Positions 53,512 to 61,891 of a DNA stretch of 64,000 bases are shown here, one piece after another. Origin of the DNA: Halarcobacter sp. (lineage in GTDB: Bacteria; Campylobacterota; Campylobacteria; Campylobacterales; Arcobacteraceae); contig JAQYVX010000005.1 of NCBI GenBank assembly GCA_030145305.1, positions 1-64,000 of the forward strand, written 5' to 3'. The stretch's first letter is position 1, and each line of letters opens with the position of its first letter. The notes under the pieces were generated by a model. That model saw nothing but the letters and a program-made list of their open reading frames with translations, made no database searches and was not told the origin of the DNA. A program made the translations under genes and the position numbers.

Positions 53512-53721
53512 TTACTCTTTATCTGAAGTTACCTCGTGAATTACTTCTTTTGTAGAATCATAAGCATCACTAGTGACCTCTTTTGTAGCCTCCCATGCTT
53601 TTTTACTTGTTTTTTTTGTAACATGCCATGCGTTAGAGGAATCTTTTTTTGCACCTTTCCATGTTGCACACCCACTAAATATGAAAGTTACTATAAATAA
53701 TGATAAAAAAACTTTTTGCAT
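53512..53721 (-). CDS. Small lipoprotein with 11-residue repeats
   Basis: The 69-residue precursor has the lipoprotein signal MQKVFLSLFIVTFIFSGC (lipobox FSGC, Cys 18). The mature 52 residues contain three 11-residue units with the pattern S-x-x-A-W/Y-x-x-T-K-K/E-T/V (SSNAWHVTKKT, SKKAWEATKEV, TSDAYDSTKEV), and the end IHEVTSDKE begins a fourth. Eleven-residue repeats of this kind form long amphipathic helices, as in LEA-like and some membrane-surface proteins. Good ribosome site (AGGAG). Function is unknown; lipid anchoring in the envelope is likely. Confidence 0.78.
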   Translation of the reverse strand: MQKVFLSLFIVTFIFSGCATWKGAKKDSSNAWHVTKKTSKKAWEATKEVTSDAYDSTKEVIHEVTSDKE

Positions 53722-53947
53722 TTTTTCTCCTAATTAGTATTTTATTAATGTTATTCTACAAAAATATTTTATATATTTTGCTTTAAAATAGAGAGAGGAC
53801 TCTTATATAAATCATACTCTATATTAACATTTCTTCCTACAATTTTATACTTTTATTATAAATACTTGTAAGTAATATTTTTTTAATTAATTTATTGGCT
53901 ATAGATTTCAAAATTCAGATATACTCACGAAAAATAAAAAGTAGAAA

Positions 53948-55570
53948 ATGAAAATATTATCAAAAAACTCTTCTCTTGAAGATTCATTAGAAAAAATGAC
54001 ACAAACATTAGAAAGTGTTGGTTCAAAAATCACTTTTGCAGAGGAAAAACATCCTTTAACAAACTGTTTTTCAGTAAATTTAAGCTCAAATGATGCACCA
54101 AAACATCTTTACTCAAATGGTAAAGGCACTTGTTCTAAAGCAAGTGTAGTAAGTGCAATTGGTGAATATATAGAAAGATTACAAACAAACAATTTTTTTA
54201 TCGAATTTTATATCCCTAATAAAGAAGCATATCCTGATCAAAAACTGTTTTCTTTTGATGAAGAATATTTAGACAAAGATTTAGCCAAGTTCTATAACAA
54301 AGATAATGCCTTTGAAGCAAAAGACTTTATAGATTATCATAGTGATTATTTTGACAAAATAGTATCTTTGCCCTTTTTAAATTTAAACACAAATAAAAAA
54401 GCATATTTACCTATAAATTTAACACATAATCTTTATGTGAGTAATGGTTTAGCAACAGGAAATACTCCAAAAGAAGCTCAAGTACAATCATTAAGTGAGA
54501 TTTTTGAAAGATATGTAAAAATAGCTATTATTAAAGAAGGATACTCTCTTCCATCTTTTCCTAAAGAGGTTTTAAAGAGTTTTACAAAACTAAATGAAGA
54601 TATTAAAGCCTTGGAAGATTTAGGTTATATTATTGAAGTGTTAGATTGTTCTTTTGAAGGAAAATTTCCTGTAACTGCTATTTCTTTGATAAACCCAAAA
54701 ACATCTACCTTATTTGTATCATTTGGCGCTCACCCTATTCTGGAAGTTTCATTACAAAGAACAATGACTGAACTTATGCAAGGTAGAGATTTAAGTGATT
54801 TATCAACTTTTGAAAAACCAAGTTTTAATAAAGAGTTAATTCAAACAAATTCTAATATTGAGTCTCACTTTATTGACTCAAATGGTAAAATCGGTTTTGA
54901 GTTTTTATCTGCTAAAAAAACATTTTCTTATACACCTTGGGTTTATAAGGGCAAAAATACAGATGAAGAACATGAATATTTAATTAATATTATAAAAACT
55001 ATGAAAAAAGAGATTTATATTAGAGAATATGATTATTTAGGATTTTATTCTTGTCAAATAATTGTTCCAAGTGTTTCAGAAGTTTATCCTTTGGAAGATA
55101 TGATTTACAACAATACAAATGCTGGGAAATTATTAAGAGACATGGTTTTAAATTTTAAAGATTATAACCCAGAAGAAATTTTGGATGAAATAGAAACATA
55201 TGACAATAACTTAAATATTGAAAAATATATTGGTGTAATATTTAAAAATAACTTTACAATTTGTGATTTTAAAGCACAATTAAATTTAATGCTAGGAAAT
55301 TATGAAGAAGCAATTGAATTATTTGAGATGTCAACTGCACCCTTAGCTTACTTATTAGCTCAACTAACAAGAATGTATATTGATGAAACTTCTTGGGAAG
55401 ATTATGAAGAAGCTTTAAATAATGTATTTACAAAAGAAAAAGTTGAACAAGCTACAAAAATTTTCAATGGTGAGGAAGATTTTATTAAAGTAGATTATCA
55501 TCAAGATTATTTAAATATTCTTGATTTATATGATAGGTTAGCAATTAAAAAATCTAAAATTAAATCATAA
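53948..55570 (+). CDS. ycaO: Stand-alone YcaO-domain protein
   Basis: This 540-residue protein resembles E. coli YcaO, an ATP-dependent enzyme linked to RimO-mediated methylthiolation of ribosomal protein S12. YcaO relatives elsewhere activate peptide backbones during RiPP synthesis. The ATP-binding YcaO fold is visible (SNGKGTCSKASVVSAIGEYIERL, split as 57-66 and 67-79; VSNGLATGNTPKEAQVQSLS; EIFERYVK; ARMT-like LQRTMTELMQGRDL). A C-terminal helical, TPR-like region (about 430-540) follows, as in E. coli. No precursor peptide, dehydrogenase or transporter gene is adjacent, which argues against a RiPP cluster. A 226-base gap precedes it. Confidence 0.85.
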   Translation: MKILSKNSSLEDSLEKMTQTLESVGSKITFAEEKHPLTNCFSVNLSSNDAPKHLYSNGKGTCSKASVVSAIGEYIERLQTNNFFIEFYIPNKEAYPDQKLFSFDEEYLDKDLAKFYNKDNAFEAKDFIDYHSDYFDKIVSLPFLNLNTNKKAYLPINLTHNLYVSNGLATGNTPKEAQVQSLSEIFERYVKIAIIKEGYSLPSFPKEVLKSFTKLNEDIKALEDLGYIIEVLDCSFEGKFPVTAISLINPKTSTLFVSFGAHPILEVSLQRTMTELMQGRDLSDLSTFEKPSFNKELIQTNSNIESHFIDSNGKIGFEFLSAKKTFSYTPWVYKGKNTDEEHEYLINIIKTMKKEIYIREYDYLGFYSCQIIVPSVSEVYPLEDMIYNNTNAGKLLRDMVLNFKDYNPEEILDEIETYDNNLNIEKYIGVIFKNNFTICDFKAQLNLMLGNYEEAIELFEMSTAPLAYLLAQLTRMYIDETSWEDYEEALNNVFTKEKVEQATKIFNGEEDFIKVDYHQDYLNILDLYDRLAIKKSKIKS

Positions 55571-55603
55571 AATATTTTATTATCACTAATTTATTTTATG
55601 ATT
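55563..55603. terminator. AT-rich stem-loop at the convergent ycaO / wbpM ends
   Basis: AATCATAAAATA (55563-55574) pairs perfectly with 55592-55603 around a 17-base loop; four more bases pair beyond one mismatch. It overlaps the stop codons of both convergent genes. Low GC content makes it a weak but plausible shared terminator. Confidence 0.45.
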
Positions 55604-57316
55604 AAATTCTGGGACTATCTCTTTTAGCTTAGATAGCTTGTTTTTTGTTTCAAGTAATTCTTTTATGTCATCATTTAGTTTTTGTATGTCATATTTAGTT
55701 TTACCTGCAACAGTAATAGACTCGTACTGAGTATTTGCTTCACCATCATCGATTAATAATTCTTCATAAAGTTTTTCACCAGGTCTAAGTCCTGAAAACT
55801 CTATTTGTACTTCATCTCTACGGCTAAGCTGAATCATTTTTTTAGCTAAGTCAACTATTTTAATAGGTTCACCCATATCAAGGATGAAGATTTCTCCAGA
55901 TTTTCCTATACTTCCAGCTTGAAGTACAAGCTCACAAGCTTCAGGAATAAGCATAAAATATCTTGTAATATCTGGATGTGTTACAGTAATAGGTCCCCCT
56001 ACTTCTATTTGAGCTCTAAATTTTGGAATTACACTTCCACTACTTCCTAGAACATTTCCAAATCTTACTGCTACAACTTCTGTATTATTTGATTTTACAT
56101 TTTGTAAATATAATTCACATATTCGTTTTGTAGTTCCCATTACATTTGTAGGTCGTACGGCTTTATCTGTAGAAATTAATACAAATTTTTCAACATTATG
56201 TTTAATAGCACAGTCAATGGCTGTCTTTGTTCCTAAGATGTTGTTTGTAATGGCTTCACTTATATTATCTTCTACTAAAGGTACGTGCTTATATGCAGCT
56301 GCATGTATTACTATATCTGGTTTATATTTTTTAAAAGTTTGATCTAACTGTTCTAGATTTGATACTGATTGCATTACTAGATGTGGTTTATACTTACATA
56401 ACTCTTCTGCTATCGTGTAAAGATTAAATTCACTATGATCAAGCAGTATAAGCTGCTCTGCTCCAAAACTTGCACACTTCCTACTTATTTCACTTCCAAT
56501 ACTACCGCCAGCTCCTGTTATAAGTATTTTCTTACCACTTATAAACTTTTTAATGGCTGTTTTATCAAGATCTTGAGGATGACGTGCAAGTAAATCTTCA
56601 ACTGAGACATTTTTAAGCATTGAAGCATAGTTATTTTCTTGAAGTATTTCTTCTAAAGAAGGAAGTATTTTAATCTCTTTAAAATAAGAGTTTAATCTTT
56701 CATGGATTTGTTTTATTCTCTCTTTAGATGCACTAGGTATTGCTATTACTAAAAGATCATATTTTTCATTTGTTCCTATACAACTTTTTAATTTAAGTTT
56801 AGAAAGAACTCTTACTCCATCTATACTTCTTCCTTGAAGGATTTTATCATCATCTACAAAATACTTTATTTTGTATTCTGAATTTCTAAATTCATCTTCT
56901 AGTTTATTTCCAGCTTTCCCTGCACCATAAATTACAAGAGATTTTGTTTTTGCAGTTGCACTTCTATTCATATAAAAGTGATATGAATACATTAAGAAGC
57001 TAATACATACAAGATAAGTCATTGCTTCATTTAGCATAAAGGCAATTCTTAATTCACCATATAATATTGGCCCATAAATTAATAAAGGTGCTAAAACCAC
57101 AAAACTTTTTATTAAAAATGTTTTTTGAGTAGCTTTACTCCAAGATAAAGAAAAATCTTTAAAAAGAAACACTGAAGCAACAATTCTTAAAGCTATAATA
57201 AGTCCAAGTGCAACCCAATGAAAATCTTCATGGAAAACAAATATTGACCACCAAAAAGTAGCTAGGGATAATAATATTATTACTAAAAAATTTAATATTC
57301 TTTTATCTAATCTCAT
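55586..57316 (-). CDS. Membrane-bound UDP-GlcNAc 4,6-dehydratase (WbpM/PglF type)
   Basis: This enzyme makes UDP-4-keto-6-deoxy-GlcNAc, the precursor of several deoxy-amino sugars in O-antigen or protein glycans. The 576-residue protein has four N-terminal membrane helices (about 1-120), a first Rossmann region (LVIYGAGKAGNKL), then the catalytic SDR domain with ILITGAGGSIGSEIS and the family's active-site STDKAVRPTNVMGTTKR, where Tyr of ordinary SDRs is Met. The RFGNVLGSSGSVIP and RPGEKLYEELL segments are also typical. WbpM and PglF cannot be told apart by sequence alone; the adjacent WbpL/WbpV-like genes favour the O-antigen role. Confidence 0.9.
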   Translation of the reverse strand: MRLDKRILNFLVIILLSLATFWWSIFVFHEDFHWVALGLIIALRIVASVFLFKDFSLSWSKATQKTFLIKSFVVLAPLLIYGPILYGELRIAFMLNEAMTYLVCISFLMYSYHFYMNRSATAKTKSLVIYGAGKAGNKLEDEFRNSEYKIKYFVDDDKILQGRSIDGVRVLSKLKLKSCIGTNEKYDLLVIAIPSASKERIKQIHERLNSYFKEIKILPSLEEILQENNYASMLKNVSVEDLLARHPQDLDKTAIKKFISGKKILITGAGGSIGSEISRKCASFGAEQLILLDHSEFNLYTIAEELCKYKPHLVMQSVSNLEQLDQTFKKYKPDIVIHAAAYKHVPLVEDNISEAITNNILGTKTAIDCAIKHNVEKFVLISTDKAVRPTNVMGTTKRICELYLQNVKSNNTEVVAVRFGNVLGSSGSVIPKFRAQIEVGGPITVTHPDITRYFMLIPEACELVLQAGSIGKSGEIFILDMGEPIKIVDLAKKMIQLSRRDEVQIEFSGLRPGEKLYEELLIDDGEANTQYESITVAGKTKYDIQKLNDDIKELLETKNKLSKLKEIVPEFNHKIN

Positions 57317-57405
57317 TTAAACTCATTTTATTTATCTTTACTCTTTATTTTTTTGTCTTATATTTTGCATATAATAACAAAAAACACTATATAAATAGCT
57401 TTAAA

Positions 57406-58368
57406 TTATGAAAAAGCTTTCTTACTATCTATAAACTTTATAATCATATAAAGAATGATTAAGCTAAAGAGAAAAGCAATAGTAATATTTGATATAAAAT
57501 AGACAATTAAAAATAAAATAATATTTACAAGAATAGCATAATTTGTTACTTTATAATGACTCCATCCACTTTGAGTAAGTCTTTGATAAGCATGTTTTTT
57601 GTGTGCTTGACTTAATTTTTCACTATTTAACTTTCTTCTTATTAAAGTCAAAGTAGCATCAAACCAGAATAGACTAAAAAGTATAATCCAAGTCCAAAGA
57701 TTTGAAGTTTCTATATTTGCATAATAAAGAGTAAATATAGCTATATTATAACCTAAAAGAGTACTTCCAACATCTCCCATAAATATTTTAGCCTTATTCC
57801 AATTCCAAAATAAAAAACCTAAAACAGATACAGCTAAAACAACAAAGTGAGCATCTCCAAATAATAAAAATCCAGCTAAACTTAGGAATACAAATTCACT
57901 ACCTACATATCCATTTATTCCATCTATAAAATTTGTAAGATTTATAAACCACAATATCAAAAGCATAGCAAATATAGAAGTTACAAAGATATTAGAGATT
58001 TCAAATATTCCAAAAGAAAGAGTTTCTAATCCACCTATTATACTAAGTCCAGTGGCAGAAGCAAGTGTAAAAACAATCATTCTAGTTTTTGGTTTGAGTT
58101 CAATTATATCATCTATTAAACCAACTATAGCAATAGCAACACCACAAATAAGTGCATAAAAAAGATTCGCTTCCATTTGATTTGTAAAGTATAAATAAAC
58201 CAAGCCTATAAACCAAGTTAAAGATAAAGCTATTCCTCCTCCATGAGGGGTAGGAGTAGTATGAGAGCTTCTTTCATTTACTTCATCTAAGATGGCATTT
58301 TTTATGTAGTAGTTTTTTATAAAATATGTTAATGTAAATGACAATACAAATAAAAAAACATATATCAT
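57406..58368 (-). CDS. Polyprenyl-phosphate sugar-1-phosphate transferase (WbpL/WecA family)
   Basis: This integral membrane enzyme starts repeat-unit synthesis by moving a sugar phosphate from a UDP-sugar to undecaprenyl phosphate. The 320-residue protein has about ten membrane helices and the family motifs: SSHTTPTPHGGGIAL near the start, GLIDDIIELKPKTRM (Mg-binding Asp pair), NFIDGINGYVGSE and KIFMGDVGSTLLGYN. The HGGG and IDGINGY forms fit WbpL rather than WecA. Its start overlaps the epimerase gene stop by 4 bases. Confidence 0.92.
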   Translation of the reverse strand: MIYVFLFVLSFTLTYFIKNYYIKNAILDEVNERSSHTTPTPHGGGIALSLTWFIGLVYLYFTNQMEANLFYALICGVAIAIVGLIDDIIELKPKTRMIVFTLASATGLSIIGGLETLSFGIFEISNIFVTSIFAMLLILWFINLTNFIDGINGYVGSEFVFLSLAGFLLFGDAHFVVLAVSVLGFLFWNWNKAKIFMGDVGSTLLGYNIAIFTLYYANIETSNLWTWIILFSLFWFDATLTLIRRKLNSEKLSQAHKKHAYQRLTQSGWSHYKVTNYAILVNIILFLIVYFISNITIAFLFSLIILYMIIKFIDSKKAFS

Positions 58369-59219
58369 TTTTCTTCACCTTTAATCATTAAACTTATCCC
58401 TTCTTCAATAGTAAGATTATTCTTAAAGTTTAACCTTTCTTTTGTTAATGTATTGTCAATCTCTAAATTCTCATATAATCTTTTATGTAAATTTGGTTTA
58501 ACTAGTTTTAGAAAAAACTCAAACAATGGGATTTTAATTAAATAAATATTTTTATCTAAACTATTTCCAATTAATTTAATTAATTGAGATGTACTTATTG
58601 ATTCATTATCAGAGGCTAAGAAAATACCCGACTTTTTTTGTATTAATACTTCATTTATCATATTACATAAATTTTGTATCGATATAAAGCTTCTTTTATT
58701 TTCTATTGAAGCAAAAGGAAGTAATCTTATTTTAAGTATTAATTTAACCAAACTATCAATATTACCTGGTGCATCTTTACCATATATCATAGGAGGTCTA
58801 ATTATACTCACCTTAAAATTCTCATCATTCAAATTAAGAAGCTTTCTTTCTGCTTCAAGTTTACTTTTTCCATATGAGTTAATGGGAGTACAAGTTGTAT
58901 TTTCAGTTAACACTTTTTTATCATCACCATAAACAGCAATTGTACTTATAAATACAAATTGTTTAACACCATTTTCTTTTGCTTTTTTAGCTAAACTTAA
59001 GGGGTAGTTTACATTTATTTCATAATATTTATTATCAGAATGTTTAATTTTTTGGTGGACTAAGGCTGCACAATGAATAATTGTATCAACTTTGTCAAAA
59101 ATACTCATCTCAATTTTATTTTTCTGCAATGAAAATGTTCTAAACTCATATTTTTCGCTAAATCTTTTAATAAATGAGGAACCTACATAACCATTTGCTC
59201 CAGTAACTAAAATCATCAA
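58365..59219 (-). CDS. NAD-dependent sugar 4-reductase/epimerase (WbpV-like SDR)
   Basis: This is a 284-residue extended SDR with nucleotide-binding LVTGANGYVGSSFIKRF (4-20), catalytic SYGKSKLEAERK (YxxxK, about 125-136) and RPPMIYGKDAPGN. Next to a WbpM-like dehydratase and a WbpL-like transferase, the best guess is reduction of UDP-4-keto-6-deoxy-GlcNAc to UDP-QuiNAc or UDP-FucNAc. A UDP-glucose 4-epimerase role is possible but less likely for this short form. It overlaps genes on both sides by 4 bases. Confidence 0.8.
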   Translation of the reverse strand: MMILVTGANGYVGSSFIKRFSEKYEFRTFSLQKNKIEMSIFDKVDTIIHCAALVHQKIKHSDNKYYEINVNYPLSLAKKAKENGVKQFVFISTIAVYGDDKKVLTENTTCTPINSYGKSKLEAERKLLNLNDENFKVSIIRPPMIYGKDAPGNIDSLVKLILKIRLLPFASIENKRSFISIQNLCNMINEVLIQKKSGIFLASDNESISTSQLIKLIGNSLDKNIYLIKIPLFEFFLKLVKPNLHKRLYENLEIDNTLTKERLNFKNNLTIEEGISLMIKGEEK

Positions 59220-60235
59220 TTATCCTTATCTTTTTTTTCAGTAAAAATAAATTCAATCCAACTAGATAATGAATATTTATCATATACTTTGTTATCAACT
59301 TTATTAAAATCATTTTTAAAAAAAGATTGATCAATTTTAATATCATCTCGATTAAATACTAAGCAATTATTAGAATTATAGAAATCATAATTTACTATAT
59401 TTTTATTTGTAGTAAGTATTTTTTTATTTGCACCTAACATTTCTATTGTTCTCATCGTCAAACCATTTTGACTTATATGTTCAATGTCAATAATAATCTT
59501 TGAACTTGATATTAACTCAATAACTTGATTTTTTGAAAGAGATTTAAATGAAATATCATTTAGTTTTATATACCTAAAGTTTTTTAAAAAAAGTTTTTGA
59601 AATAAAAACAATATCTTGCTGGGAGAATAAAAATAAGAATATATTATTAAATTATTATCCTTAGCTATTTTTTCAATATTTTTAACAATATTATACCTAT
59701 TACTATGTACTGTTCCAATAAAACAAATATCGTATGTAATATTTGTTTTTGTATCAGCTATTTGTTTATATTTATCACTATAAAATAATGGAAGAAAAGT
59801 AATTCTAGTATCCACGATTTTATCGTTTGAATCGAATGTAAAAAACTTATCTGATATATTTAAATATGTTAAAGCTTTTTTTCTATTATCAATTGAATCC
59901 CAAAAATATGTATATATTTTTATATTTGGATTATTTACTTTTATACTATCAATAAAGTAGTTATGTACAGTTTCTGGATTTACTAAAAACAAATAATCTA
60001 AAGTATTGTTTCTTAAATTTTCAATAATATTATTATAGTAATCATTAATTTCTTTTTGGATTAAAGCTTTCATATTTAATCGTATACACACTTTCATAAA
60101 AAATGTATTTGTAGGTCTATCATCAAAATAATAAACTTTTGCATTTAATCTTTCTAATTCTTCTTTAATATCAATTTCATATCCAAAAAATTTTGGTGAT
60201 ATCATTAATATTTTTTTATTTATTAGATCTAACAT
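59216..60235 (-). CDS. Probable glycosyltransferase (GT-B, CgeB-like)
   Basis: This 339-residue soluble protein has the two-domain look of GT-B enzymes. The start (KKILMISPKFFGYEIDIKEE) is a Rossmann strand and helix; the second half has YDICFIGTVHSNRY, then QNGLTMRTIEMLGANKKIL followed by NCLVFNRDDI, the usual donor-site region of CgeB-like glycosyltransferases. The sugar is unknown. It lies between a short acyltransferase and the WbpV-like gene, overlapping both (1 and 4 bases). Confidence 0.75.
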   Translation of the reverse strand: MLDLINKKILMISPKFFGYEIDIKEELERLNAKVYYFDDRPTNTFFMKVCIRLNMKALIQKEINDYYNNIIENLRNNTLDYLFLVNPETVHNYFIDSIKVNNPNIKIYTYFWDSIDNRKKALTYLNISDKFFTFDSNDKIVDTRITFLPLFYSDKYKQIADTKTNITYDICFIGTVHSNRYNIVKNIEKIAKDNNLIIYSYFYSPSKILFLFQKLFLKNFRYIKLNDISFKSLSKNQVIELISSSKIIIDIEHISQNGLTMRTIEMLGANKKILTTNKNIVNYDFYNSNNCLVFNRDDIKIDQSFFKNDFNKVDNKVYDKYSLSSWIEFIFTEKKDKDN

Positions 60236-60900
60236 TATAACTTCTTGTGTTTATTTTTATTTAAATAAATTTTAAATAAATAAGTACCTAGAATAAATTC
60301 AAGCATTAAAGGATCAAAAAAGAGTGAAAATAAACTCTTATCAGTTAAAAAGCCATAATTATAATAATTAACTACTATAATTATTAATCCATAAATAGTA
60401 AAAAATATAAATTTATTCACACTAATTAATAAACATACTGAGAATAATGTATAAAAAATAAATTCATATTGTAAAGACCATGCAATACCATTTATTGGAG
60501 GAGTATATCCATGTATAAAAAATATTGATTTAAAAAAATATATTATATCTAATTTTGAGGCAGGATATTGATAAGCAAAGTCAGCATTAGCATAGTATTC
60601 CGGGTTCATTAATAATAAATAACAGATTAGTAAAGTAATTATTATAAAAAATGTATTTAATGGGGCGATTCTTAAAAATCTTTTACTAAAGAACTCAAAG
60701 GCATTAGATTTATTAACAGTTATATACATCATAATAAACCCTGAAATAACAAAAAATATGTCTACACCAATCGCTCCATTACTAAAGATTAAGGAATCTA
60801 AAGATGCATTTGGTATAGGAATATGAGCAAGTATAACCAGAAATATAGCAATAAAACGTAAAAATTGTAACCCATTCAAAGATTGAGAATTAGTAATCAT
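60235..60900 (-). CDS. Acyltransferase-3 family membrane protein, short
   Basis: Members of this family O-acetylate sugars on the cell surface. The N-terminal motif with the catalytic His is present (LNGLQFLRFIAIFLVILAHI), as are IFFVISGFIMMY and FFSKRFLRIAPL. The protein has only 221 residues and about six membrane helices, whereas the family usually has 330-400 and ten. It ends on a stop overlapping the next gene start, so the shortness is not an obvious frameshift. It may be a minimal form or a decayed copy. It overlaps the next acyltransferase gene by 11 bases. Confidence 0.78.
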   Translation of the reverse strand: MITNSQSLNGLQFLRFIAIFLVILAHIPIPNASLDSLIFSNGAIGVDIFFVISGFIMMYITVNKSNAFEFFSKRFLRIAPLNTFFIIITLLICYLLLMNPEYYANADFAYQYPASKLDIIYFFKSIFFIHGYTPPINGIAWSLQYEFIFYTLFSVCLLISVNKFIFFTIYGLIIIVVNYYNYGFLTDKSLFSLFFDPLMLEFILGTYLFKIYLNKNKHKKL

Positions 60901-61891
60901 TCTTTTTTTCCTTCAATTTATTTATTAAAGTTCTGCCAACATTGATAAAATATTTCTCGATATAAACCTCTGATAAATATGATAATACTATAATAATACA
61001 AAATAATACAACAAAAGAAATCAGTGGATTAGAGGGATTAATATCAAAATAGAGTGCTATCTGAATAACTGGAAAATGAATAATATAGAAACTGTAAGAA
61101 AAGTCAAAATTTATTTTTACTTTTTTTATTATATACACCAAAAAAATAACTAATACTGATATACATATTGGGTAAAAAACAAAATAAAAATATTCATTAT
61201 TATTAAAAACAACTAATAATACTAAAGCAATTAAACTGAAATAATAATAATTGTATTTTTTTAGCTTATCAAAAAGCACATAAATAATAATTCCAGCTAG
61301 GAATAGTCTTAACTGAGCAGGATACTGTACCTTTAATTTATCAATATCTATAAAATCAATTATAAACATATATGTAACTGATAATAAATACATAAATATA
61401 AAAAGTTTTAAACCTAGTTTTTTATACCAAATGAATAAAAAAGGGATCATTAAATAAAATACAACTTCATTTTTTAAAGTCCAAAGACTTCCATTAATAG
61501 CATTAATCTCTAGATTAGCAAAAATATCTGCTACTGTTGGTGCCAGAAAGTTAAGGAATATTATATTTGAAATAAAATACTTTATATAGTCAAGATATAT
61601 ACCATCAGAATAAAATATAAAAAATATTGTTTGTATTAATATTAATATAAAGTAAAGAGGAAAAATTCTAAAAAATCTTTTTATAAAAAAATGATATTTA
61701 TTTTGATCATTTTCATAACTCCAAAATATAAGAAATCCACTAAAGACAAAAAATAAATTAACTGCATGAGAATGTAAGTTAAAGAAAACATGTTCACTTC
61801 CAAATTGAGTAAGTATATTCCAATGTCCAAAATATACAAATACTGCCAATAATAATCTCATGACATCAAAATTATTTTCTCTTTTTATCAA
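60890..61891 (-). CDS. Acyltransferase-3 family O-acetyltransferase
   Basis: A full-length member (333 residues, about ten membrane helices) of the OafA-type family that O-acetylates polysaccharide sugars. Seen motifs: FDVMRLLLAVFVYFGHW (8-24, with the Arg-x10-His pair), LFFVFSGFLIFWS, FFIKRFFRIFPLYF and NGSLWTLKNEVVFYLMIPF. It overlaps the polymerase gene by 20 bases and the short acyltransferase by 11. Confidence 0.88.
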   Translation of the reverse strand: MIKRENNFDVMRLLLAVFVYFGHWNILTQFGSEHVFFNLHSHAVNLFFVFSGFLIFWSYENDQNKYHFFIKRFFRIFPLYFILILIQTIFFIFYSDGIYLDYIKYFISNIIFLNFLAPTVADIFANLEINAINGSLWTLKNEVVFYLMIPFLFIWYKKLGLKLFIFMYLLSVTYMFIIDFIDIDKLKVQYPAQLRLFLAGIIIYVLFDKLKKYNYYYFSLIALVLLVVFNNNEYFYFVFYPICISVLVIFLVYIIKKVKINFDFSYSFYIIHFPVIQIALYFDINPSNPLISFVVLFCIIIVLSYLSEVYIEKYFINVGRTLINKLKEKKNDY

